Source of the DNA: Ferruginibacter sp.
GTDB lineage: Bacteria; Bacteroidota; Bacteroidia; Chitinophagales; Chitinophagaceae
DNA: 64,000 nt
Assembly (NCBI GenBank): GCA_019638485.1
Contig: JAHBTP010000003.1
Coordinates: forward strand, 310,001 to 374,000
Direction of reading: 5' to 3'
Position 1 is the first letter of the stretch. Each line of letters starts with the position of its first letter. Shown piece by piece: positions 19,472 to 26,980 of the stretch. Under the pieces are notes generated by a model. That model worked only from the letters and a program-made list of their open reading frames with translations. It made no database searches and was not told the origin of the DNA. A program made the translations under genes and the position numbers.

Positions 19472-19499
19472 AAACGGAAGCAAGAGTGCTCCCGTTTTT
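19472..19499 (+). terminator. Terminator-like hairpin with no obvious upstream gene
   Basis: Bases 19472-19482 pair with 19487-19497 (11-base stem with one A-C mismatch, four-base loop). The T run at 19495-19499 completes an intrinsic-terminator shape on the plus strand. The nearest plus-strand gene upstream is the AraC gene, a kilobase away beyond an opposing gene. The hairpin may end antisense transcription or insulate ileS. The rest of 19373-19797 shows nothing else recognisable. Confidence 0.45.
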
Positions 19500-19797
19500 A
19501 CCCTAATAAAACCCTAAACCAGCAAAAAAACATAAACAATAATTCAATTCATTGCCGTACTCAAATACCTCTTTCGGCAACCCCATAACCCTTACCTATT
19601 TAAAAAACAACTAATCCATTAAGTATTTCACCAATACTATGCCAATAATTGCCGATGTGAAAAAATATCCTGTTGTTAACACTGTAAATTCTGTTTATAA
19701 AAATGTGCTGAAAAAACCCTTTCACACTTATTCTCCTGCTCAATCATTATCTAATTCAATTTCAGGTATATATCCCTTTAGAATAGCCTGTTTTTAA

Positions 19798-19805
19798 TAC
19801 CTTTG
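19798..19805 (+). promoter_or_regulatory. Bacteroidota -7 promoter element before ileS
   Basis: TACCTTTG, an exact TAnnTTTG match, 21 bases before the GTG start of ileS. Confidence 0.55.
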
Positions 19806-19826
19806 CAGCCTTAAAAAGTATTTACC

Positions 19827-22800
19827 GTGGAATTGAAATACAAAGAATATCAGCAACTCAATCTTCCAAAAATTGGAGATGACGTGTTGCTGGAATGGAA
19901 CAAATCAGGCACGTTTGAAAAAAGTGTGTCACTTCGGGAAGGGAAAACCCCATTTGTCTTTTATGAAGGACCTCCAAGTGCTAATGGTATGCCCGGTATT
20001 CACCATGTTATTTCACGCACACTAAAGGATTTGGTTTGCCGATATAAAACCATGAAAGGTTTTCAGGTTAAACGTAAAGGCGGCTGGGACACCCACGGGC
20101 TTCCTGTAGAGTTGGGTGTAGAAAAAGAATTAGGTATCACAAAAGAAGATATAGGGAGGAAAATATCAGTTGAAGAATACAACAAGAAGTGCAGGGAAGT
20201 GGTAATGAGGTTTAAGGATAAATGGGATGATCTTACCCGCAAAATGGGATATTGGGTAGATTTAAACAATCCTTATGTAACTTTCGAAAATGAATATATC
20301 GAAACATTATGGTGGTGTTTACAACAGCTTTACAACAAAGGCTACCTATATCAAAGTGTGAGCATCCAGCCTTATTCTCCGGCAGCAGGAACAGGCCTAA
20401 GCAGCCACGAACTCAATCAACCCGGCACTTATAAAGATGTAAAAGATACCAGCGCAGTGGTTATGTTTGAAGCTATCAAGGATAAAATTTCCGCTCCGCT
20501 TTTTGATTCTTCCCAACAGGCCCCTATTTACTTAATGGCCTGGACTACTACACCCTGGACGCTCCCAAGTAATTTAGGACTAACCGTTGGCCCTAAAATA
20601 GAATACGTACTTGTAAAAACCTTCAATCCTTATACCTATTTGCCTATATATGTTGTTCTGGCAAAAGCCCTATTAGGGAAATATTTTAAAGCGGAAGGAG
20701 AGAATGGGGATTTTGAAACTTATAAAGGAGGCGATAAAATTATTCCTTGGAAAATTATTAATACTTATGAAGGCAAAGATTTGGAAGGTATTTCTTACCA
20801 TCAACTCATGTCCTTTGATTCGAATAGTTTAAAGGAAATTTTATCTATAACACCCAAGGCAACTCCCTTTAAAGTCATCATTGGAGATTTTGTTACCACT
20901 GAAGACGGGACAGGCATTGTACACACTGCTCCTGCTTTTGGTGCAGACGACTATAAGGTTGGAAAGAAGTTCAATCTGGGCATTTTAACATTGGTTGACA
21001 AGGAAGGAAAGTTTGTTCAGGGAACAGGAGAATTTAGCGGACGGTATGTTAAGGATTACAAAAACGATCCTTCATATACCGATGTGAATGTGGATATTTC
21101 AGTAAAACTTAAAAAGGAAAATCGTGCGTTTAAAGTAGAGAAATACGAACATAATTATCCCCATTGTTGGCGTACAGACAAGCCAATAATTTATTACCCG
21201 CTTGATGCCTGGTTTATCAAAACAACAGCAGCTAAAGAGCGAATGGTGGAATTAAACAATACCATTAACTGGAAGCCTTCAAGTACCGGCTCCGGCAGGT
21301 TTGGAAACTGGTTAGAAAATATGGTTGATTGGAATCTTAGTCGCAGCAGGTTTTGGGGAACACCATTGCCCATTTGGAGAACCGAGGATGAAACAGAATC
21401 AATTTGTATAGGAAGTATAATGGAATTAAATACCGCCATCCTACATGCACGGGAAGTTTTAGGCCGGAATATTAATGAAGCCTTTGTAGATGGAATTAAA
21501 GACTTACACAAACCTTATGTTGATGAAATCATCCTGGCTTCGCCAACAGGTAAGCCTATGCGCAGAGTGCCGGACTTAGTAGATGTATGGTTTGACAGCG
21601 GAGCAATGCCCTATGCTCAATGGCACTATCCATTTGAAAATAAGGAAATATTCAAAACCGCATTCCCTGCTGATTTTATTGCGGAAGGAGTGGATCAAAC
21701 CCGTGGTTGGTTTTATACCCTTCACGCACTGGCTGTTTTACTATTTGATAGCGTAGCTTACAAAACAGTTGTAAGTAACGGCTTGGTGCTTGATAAAAGT
21801 GGAAATAAAATGAGCAAGCGTTTGGGTAATGTTGTAGATCCATTTCAAACATTAAGCCTTTATGGAGCGGATGCCACACGCTGGTATTTAATAACGAATG
21901 CCTCCCCTTGGGATAGCTTAAAATTTGACGAAGAAGGAATTAAAGAAGTACAGAGAAAGTTTTTTGGCACACTATACAACACTTATCAGTTTTTTGCCTT
22001 GTATGCAAATGTAGATAGATTTACATTTAAAGAAGCGTATATCCCTTACCGTGAGCGTCCTGAAATAGATCGTTGGATATTATCTTCCTTGCAATCGTTA
22101 ATTGCCAAGGTAACGGATAACTTTGACAACTACGAACCCACCCAAGCAGGAAGGCATATTGAAGAGTTTGTTGACAGTCATTTATCTAATTGGTATGTTC
22201 GCTTATCCCGCCGCCGCTTCTGGAAAGGAGAATACGGTACAGATAAAATATCTGCATATCAAACTTTGTATGAGTGCATGGAAACCCTATGTGGTTTAAT
22301 AGCACCCATTGCTCCCTTTTTTGCAGACTGGTTATTTGGTAATTTGAATCAAATTACAAAACGACTTGGGGCATCTTCTATTCATCACACTGATTTCCCG
22401 GTTTCTAATGAGAAAAGAATTAACACCGTGTTAGAAAGGAAAATGGAATTAGCACAACAAACATCTTCGCTGGTATTATCATTGCGCAAAAAAGTGAACA
22501 TTAAGGTTCGGCAACCTTTGCAACAAATATTTATTCCAACACTTGATGATAACACCGTTTCAGATATCAACGATATGGCACCGGTGATAAAAAGTGAAAC
22601 CAATGTTAAAGAAATAAATATATTGGATTCCGGAAACAACTTTATCAGGAAAAAATCAAAGGCAAATTACAAGACCTTAGGTAAAAAACTTGGGCCAAAG
22701 ATGAAGGCTGCCGCAAAAGCCATTGAAGGATTTGATAATAAAACCATTGAACTGGTAAGGCAAGGGGGGTATCCCCTTAATATTGATGGGGAATCATTGA

Positions 22801-23168
22801 TAATCAACAATGAAGACATAGAAGTATTTACCGATGAGATTCCGGGCTTTGAAGTTGCCTCGCGCGGACCCCTTACCGTTGCATTAGATATAACCCTTAC
22901 CGATGATTTGTTAAACGAGGGAAATGCCAGAGAATTTGTGAATCGTATTCAAAATTTGAGGAAAGAAAACCGGTTTGAACTCACAGATAGAATTGGCATA
23001 ATTATAGAACCACATGACCAAGTTCAGTCTGCTTTAATCAAATTTAAAGATTATATTTGCGGCGAAATTTTGGCAGATACATTTGAATTCAATCCGGCTA
23101 TACCAGATGGAGTGTCAATTGAAGTGAATGAAGCCATATTTAAAGTGAACGTTTTTAAAACAACTTGA
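19827..23168 (+). CDS. ileS: Isoleucine--tRNA ligase
   Basis: Charges tRNA-Ile. This 1113-residue class I synthetase has the HIGH-type motif in GMPGIHHVISRTLKDL (near 57) and the KMSKS motif as GNKMSKRLGN (near 660). The editing (CP1) domain lies between them and contains MAWTTTPWTLPSNLGL. FFGTLYNTYQFFALYA and DRWILSSLQSL belong to the anticodon-binding helical region. The C-terminal extension fits the longer, eukaryote-like IleRS of this phylum. It starts with GTG; no ATG lies nearby in frame. The DksA-like gene follows after a single base, so the two are probably co-transcribed. Confidence 0.96.
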   Translation: MELKYKEYQQLNLPKIGDDVLLEWNKSGTFEKSVSLREGKTPFVFYEGPPSANGMPGIHHVISRTLKDLVCRYKTMKGFQVKRKGGWDTHGLPVELGVEKELGITKEDIGRKISVEEYNKKCREVVMRFKDKWDDLTRKMGYWVDLNNPYVTFENEYIETLWWCLQQLYNKGYLYQSVSIQPYSPAAGTGLSSHELNQPGTYKDVKDTSAVVMFEAIKDKISAPLFDSSQQAPIYLMAWTTTPWTLPSNLGLTVGPKIEYVLVKTFNPYTYLPIYVVLAKALLGKYFKAEGENGDFETYKGGDKIIPWKIINTYEGKDLEGISYHQLMSFDSNSLKEILSITPKATPFKVIIGDFVTTEDGTGIVHTAPAFGADDYKVGKKFNLGILTLVDKEGKFVQGTGEFSGRYVKDYKNDPSYTDVNVDISVKLKKENRAFKVEKYEHNYPHCWRTDKPIIYYPLDAWFIKTTAAKERMVELNNTINWKPSSTGSGRFGNWLENMVDWNLSRSRFWGTPLPIWRTEDETESICIGSIMELNTAILHAREVLGRNINEAFVDGIKDLHKPYVDEIILASPTGKPMRRVPDLVDVWFDSGAMPYAQWHYPFENKEIFKTAFPADFIAEGVDQTRGWFYTLHALAVLLFDSVAYKTVVSNGLVLDKSGNKMSKRLGNVVDPFQTLSLYGADATRWYLITNASPWDSLKFDEEGIKEVQRKFFGTLYNTYQFFALYANVDRFTFKEAYIPYRERPEIDRWILSSLQSLIAKVTDNFDNYEPTQAGRHIEEFVDSHLSNWYVRLSRRRFWKGEYGTDKISAYQTLYECMETLCGLIAPIAPFFADWLFGNLNQITKRLGASSIHHTDFPVSNEKRINTVLERKMELAQQTSSLVLSLRKKVNIKVRQPLQQIFIPTLDDNTVSDINDMAPVIKSETNVKEINILDSGNNFIRKKSKANYKTLGKKLGPKMKAAAKAIEGFDNKTIELVRQGGYPLNIDGESLIINNEDIEVFTDEIPGFEVASRGPLTVALDITLTDDLLNEGNAREFVNRIQNLRKENRFELTDRIGIIIEPHDQVQSALIKFKDYICGEILADTFEFNPAIPDGVSIEVNEAIFKVNVFKTT

Positions 23169-23169
23169 C

Positions 23170-24099
23170 ATGGCAACGAAAAAAAAGGGGATTAAAGCAG
23201 CCCCAAAAAAGGCTACTACCAAAACATCGAAAAAGACACCGGCAAAGCCAGTAAAAAAAGCAAAACCGGTAGCTAAGAAAGTTGCAAAACCAATAGCTAA
23301 AAAAGCTACTCCTAAGAAAAAAATTGCAAAACCTGTTGCAAAAAAAGTAACTAAGCCTGTAGCCAAAGCTGTGGTAAAGAAAACTGTAAAAAAAGTAACC
23401 AAGCCTGTAGCTAAAAAGGTAGTTACTCAAGTAAAAAAGGGAACAGTTCCGGCACCAAAGAAAAAAGAAACACCGGTATTGACAAAAGCACCATCTCCTA
23501 AAATTGCTAAAGTATCTAAACCAATAGCTATTGCTCCAAAAGCGATAATTAAGCCCAAGCACATCGCACCAAAGGCAAATGCTACCAATATTAAAGATAT
23601 TAAGGTAATACCCGCTAAAACTGTGCATATTCCAAAAATCACCACAAAAACATCACGTGCTTACAAGCCTGAATTTGGAAAATCACTCCTTGACAGCCCT
23701 ATAAAGTCAAATCCGGGTGCTCCGCTTGTTCGTTATAGTGATAGCGAGTTGGCCGAATTTAAAGAGATAATTGAACGTAAATTAGATAGTGCAAGAAAAG
23801 AACTTGCCTTTTTTCAAGGACTTATTACTCGTAAAGGAGAAATGGGCAGTGATGAATCTGAAAACCGTTATATAACGATGGAAGATGGAAGCGAAAGCGC
23901 AGAAAGAGAACGCCAAGCACAAATGATTAGCCGTGCAATTACCTTTATTGATCATCTTGAAAAAGCACTGATACGTATTGAAAATAAGACTTACGGTGTG
24001 TGTAGAATTACCGGAAAGCTAATTGAAAAAGCGAGGTTACGTGCTGTGCCACACGCCACACTTAGCTATGAGGCTAAAATGATGAATTCAAATAAATAA
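23170..24099 (+). CDS. DksA/TraR-like protein with histone-H1-like lysine tail and degenerate zinc finger
   Basis: A 309-residue protein in two parts. Residues 1-160 are a low-complexity Lys/Ala/Pro tail with repeated KKxxKPVAKK units, resembling histone H1 or AlgP and likely to bind DNA. Residues 175-309 follow the DksA/TraR pattern: a coiled-coil pair (ELAEFKEIIERKLDSARKEL and IDHLEKALIRIENKTYG), then the finger region VCRITGKLIEKARLRAVPHA. Only one of the four zinc cysteines remains (C278), and the second CxxC is replaced by LSYEAK. DksA-family proteins bind the secondary channel of RNA polymerase; whether this one does is unknown. A terminator follows at 24121. Confidence 0.82.
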   Translation: MATKKKGIKAAPKKATTKTSKKTPAKPVKKAKPVAKKVAKPIAKKATPKKKIAKPVAKKVTKPVAKAVVKKTVKKVTKPVAKKVVTQVKKGTVPAPKKKETPVLTKAPSPKIAKVSKPIAIAPKAIIKPKHIAPKANATNIKDIKVIPAKTVHIPKITTKTSRAYKPEFGKSLLDSPIKSNPGAPLVRYSDSELAEFKEIIERKLDSARKELAFFQGLITRKGEMGSDESENRYITMEDGSESAERERQAQMISRAITFIDHLEKALIRIENKTYGVCRITGKLIEKARLRAVPHATLSYEAKMMNSNK

Positions 24100-24120
24100 C
24101 TTTTATAAATACTTTAATTT

Positions 24121-24149
24121 AAAGGGCTGCTTTTTAAGTAGCCCTTTTT
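24121..24149 (+). terminator. Rho-independent terminator after ileS/DksA-like genes
   Basis: AAAGGGCTGC (24121-24130) pairs with GTAGCCCTTT (24138-24147) with one G-T wobble. The loop is seven bases and the T run closes the signal, 21 bases after the stop codon. Confidence 0.88.
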
Positions 24150-24234
24150 GTTTTTATTAAAATAAACCATGAAATATCAACATCAAGAAATGGCTTAATA
24201 ATGAATTGGGTTTTAAAATAAATTAAAAATTTAA

Positions 24235-24242
24235 TACCTTTA
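24235..24242 (+). promoter_or_regulatory. Weak -7-like element before lipoprotein gene
   Basis: TACCTTTA differs from TAnnTTTG at the last base and lies 24 bases before the ATG at 24267, after the terminator at 24121. Confidence 0.3.
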
Positions 24243-24266
24243 GTTTACATCCTAAACTTCCCTAAA

Positions 24267-25376
24267 ATGAGAAAACTATCCATCCTTATTATTTCAACAT
24301 TTCTAATAGCCGGCTGCAACAATGCCCAAACAAACAAAGACAAAAACAATAGCAGTTCTGCAAATGTTAATAGTACATCCCAAAATAAAGATTCAAAATC
24401 AGAAAAAGAATCTGAACAGGTCCGCTGGGAACAATTAGTAGAACATAAACTTACTCAAAATGACGGACAGGTTTTTATGACAATGCCTGTGCCAAAAAAT
24501 TGGCGTTTCGATAGTAAACAGTATCTAATTTATGGAAATTCAAATTTTAGAATCACTGCTCTTGACAATAAGTTTTTTGTGGTAAGAGATGCTTTCCCTA
24601 CACCTCCTAATTTTCAAATACGCTCATTTCCATCTATCGAACAATTGACAAAAGAAGATATTGCTCCAGCAGTAGCAAAAAAAGGATATACAATTGTGAA
24701 ATATGAATCTTACCCAAAAGCCGCAGAACCAAATAATTGGTACGATGCTCAACTATACAAAACTTATCGAAGCAATAATGTCTCCCAAACGATTGGTTAC
24801 GACTTAAAAGATAATAACGGTAATCCTGCTTTTCTCCTTTTAAATCTCGACCACAAACGTAGTGATATGAGTGAAAATTGGATGTACAGATTGGAATTGA
24901 TAGAATCTGATCCCGATGCGCTTGAAAAGTCAAAAAAACAATATCTCTTTGCTCTTGAAAATATTCATTTCAATCCCAAACCGATAATGGATTATAATCA
25001 AAGGGAAATGGCTGCTATCGGGCAAAGTTGGGCAACTTTTAATGAACGAATGAAACGAAATCAAGCTGCCTTTGAAGCCAGTCAGCGTGCTCATGTAAAT
25101 TCAGTAAATGCGGTAAATGATGCGATGATGTCAAGTTATAAAGCAAGAAGTGCAACTGATGACAAAATTCAGGAACGGGAGCTGGATTATATTTACGAAC
25201 GAGAAAATGTAGCTGACGATGGTGGGAATAAATACAAGGTTGATATGGGATACAATCGTTACTGGATGAATAACCAGGGAGAATATATGGCAACTGACAA
25301 ATACAATTATAATCCCAATGAAGATCCGATTATGAATAATAAAAACTGGAAAGAGTTGCAAAAGATTGATCAGTGA
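24267..25376 (+). CDS. Hypothetical lipoprotein
   Basis: A 369-residue protein beginning MRKLSILIISTFLIAGC, a clear lipoprotein signal with the lipid-accepting cysteine at 17. A Ser/Asn/Lys linker (about 18-50) comes next, then a soluble region. FMTMPVPKNWRF and later ALENIHFNPKP suggest a PsbP/DUF1795-like fold, but I cannot confirm it. The C-terminal third is rich in Gln, Asn, Tyr and Met (FNERMKRNQAAFEASQRAH, then YNRYWMNNQGEYMATDKYNY). It stands alone between a terminator and the gene-free repeat region. Function unknown. Confidence 0.72.
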   Translation: MRKLSILIISTFLIAGCNNAQTNKDKNNSSSANVNSTSQNKDSKSEKESEQVRWEQLVEHKLTQNDGQVFMTMPVPKNWRFDSKQYLIYGNSNFRITALDNKFFVVRDAFPTPPNFQIRSFPSIEQLTKEDIAPAVAKKGYTIVKYESYPKAAEPNNWYDAQLYKTYRSNNVSQTIGYDLKDNNGNPAFLLLNLDHKRSDMSENWMYRLELIESDPDALEKSKKQYLFALENIHFNPKPIMDYNQREMAAIGQSWATFNERMKRNQAAFEASQRAHVNSVNAVNDAMMSSYKARSATDDKIQERELDYIYERENVADDGGNKYKVDMGYNRYWMNNQGEYMATDKYNYNPNEDPIMNNKNWKELQKIDQ

Positions 25377-25556
25377 GAGAAGTATTATAAACAGGGAAAG
25401 CCTTCAGGTCATTTTGAAATTACATTCATCCGCACAATCCGCAAGTGAACACCCACTGAACAGTTAGTTATTAGTGGCTTGTGCCTAATTGAGCGTGAAA
25501 AAAGGTTTTTTAAGGTGTGATTAAAAACAACTTCGTGTGTCCGTAACAGTTATGCT

Positions 25557-25840
25557 CCATAAATCCCGAATTTGGGGTATTGTTTTGTGTTTGAAATACT
25601 CCGATCTTTGAAATGGGGTGGGGGGCGTAGCCCCCGCCCGAAAGGGTTACCTGCCCCGTAAAGCACCTTGATGAGGTATTGTTTTGTGTTCTTAAAAATC
25701 CAAACTTTGCACCGGGGTGGGAAACGCAGTTTCCCCCTTTTTTGAAATATACCCCATAAAGTACCAAGCCGAGGCATTGTTCCGTATTTTAAAAATTGCG
25801 AACTTTGAATTGGGGTCAGCGGGACGCTGGCCCCGGGCAG
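25557..25840. repeat. Array of three tandem ~85-base hairpin repeats
   Basis: Three imperfect units run 25557-25639, 25654-25737 and 25752-25840. Each has a (C)CATAAA/GTAAAG start, a GGTATTGTTTTGTG-like core and AACTTTG-like bases. Each ends in a GC-rich hairpin: GGGGGC..GCCCCC, GGGAAAC..GTTTCCC and GGGGTCAGC..GCTGGCCCC. The hairpin sequences differ while both arms change together, which indicates selection for pairing. Open frames across the region are by-products. The 25377-25556 stretch before it holds nothing I can name. Confidence 0.85.
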
Positions 25841-26010
25841 GAATAGGGCTCATTTTGCTAATCTTTTACTCCTTTCTTAAGTATGCTCCGAAGTAGATAA
25901 GGGGAGATGCTATTAATTATGAATTACGGGTTTTCAGTTTTTAGTTGACCTGAAAGGATTATGATTCATTTTGATTAAATACATCTTCGCATATCCGTCA
26001 CCGTTATACT

Positions 26011-26195
26011 CCATAAATACCGATTATAGGGTATTGTTTGCTGTTCTTAAAAATCTGAACTTTGCACCGGGGTGGGAAACGCAGTTTCCCCCTTTTTTGA
26101 AATATACCCTATAAAGTACCAAGCCGAGGCATTGTTCCGTATTTTAAAAATTGCGAACTTTGAATTGGGGTCAGCGGGATGCTGGCCTCGGGCAG
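26011..26195. repeat. Second array of two hairpin repeats
   Basis: Units at 26011-26092 and 26107-26195. From 26044 onward it matches 25690-25840 almost base for base, with about five differences in 151 bases. Its first unit starts like unit 1 of the first array (CCATAAAT) and continues like unit 2. It therefore looks like a copy that lost one repeat by recombination between units. Confidence 0.82.
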
Positions 26196-26625
26196 AGTTA
26201 CAGGATTTATTGAAGCATCAGGGGGTACCACATACCCCCGTACGAGCAGGATGTAGATTTGTTATCTGCTCTATCTGAGAATCATTTATACCACTAAATA
26301 CTTCCCGCAGATTTCGCTGATTTTTGCTTTTACGAATATTGGAATCTTACGGATTCCTATTTTCAAATTCACTCGTTTGAATTCAACTGTCCCGAAAATG
26401 GTTTTCTAAAGTTGGAGCAGAAAGCATATTTTATCTATCTATTTCGTTGGCCAAACCCTTTAGTTTTATCAAAAAGAAATTCTCTTTTGCTTTTTAAAAC
26501 TAATTTTTATCACACCAACAAACAGAAAGTATTTATACGTAGCAGTATGGTAAGTTGTGGATAAAGAGAAATGAAAACAAAAGAGAATTACAATTACCTC
26601 CCCAAATGAAAATGGAGTTAAAAAA
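26196..26625. other. Gene-free stretch with further small inverted repeats
   Basis: No gene is supported. Inverted repeats occur at 26221-26239 (GGGGGTA..TACCCCC), 26341-26357 (GGAATC..GATTCC) and 26362-26381 (TTCAAA..TTTGAA). The phrase CCGCAGATTTCGCTGATTTT near 26303 resembles dispersed repeats I associate with Bacteroidota intergenic DNA. A perfect DnaA-box 9-mer lies at 26556-26564 on the minus strand. Together with the adjacent arrays this reads as repeat-derived spacer. Confidence 0.5.
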
Positions 26626-26862
26626 CTAAAATTCAAGTCCAATCACTCTTGTCCCTCCTTCTCGAGTGCAATCCGCAGGCATACTTTCCGGTGCTACACA
26701 AACCGAATATAAGATTCCACCGTGTGGCCCATTAACATCTACACAATATCCATTTAGGTTTTCCCGGTCTTTTGGACAATTACCTGCCTTTGAAGACATA
26801 CCAAAATAAGAAAACGCTGATGCAAATAAAAGAATCGCAGAACTTAATACAATCTTTTTCAT
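26626..26862 (-). CDS. Small secreted four-cysteine peptide
   Basis: A 78-residue protein starting MKKIVLSSAILLFASAFSYF, a signal-peptide-like N-terminus. The rest is a short polar region with four cysteines, C29, C40, C55 and C65, which could form two disulfides outside the cytoplasm. The ATG at 26862 is chosen because it begins the basic-hydrophobic leader; an upstream in-frame start adds only an unlikely extension. It is the last gene of a minus-strand series (propeller lipoprotein, CxxC lipoprotein, receptor-like barrel), 118 bases after the barrel gene. Small leader peptides of the NVEALA type occur beside propeller lipoproteins in Bacteroidota, but no NVEALA motif is visible. Function unknown. 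Confidence 0.7.
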   Translation of the reverse strand: MKKIVLSSAILLFASAFSYFGMSSKAGNCPKDRENLNGYCVDVNGPHGGILYSVCVAPESMPADCTREGGTRVIGLEF

Positions 26863-26980
26863 AACAGTAGTTTTTAAATTTCCTAATTGCATAAAGTTGA
26901 GATTCTAAATAATAAACACCTATTACAATTTGTTATAAATTATTGCAATCTAAAATATTTGTATACACATAAATCACACG

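Noticed and set aside
23155-23628. Aromatic-rich frames opposite the lysine-rich DksA-like gene
   Set aside because: The repetitive AAA/AAG codons of the real gene give Phe/Leu runs on the other strand; no independent support.
25510-26278. Small open frames across the hairpin repeats (25510-25767, 25550-25777, 26072-26278)
   Set aside because: They follow the repeat units in several frames at once and show no coding pattern or start signal.
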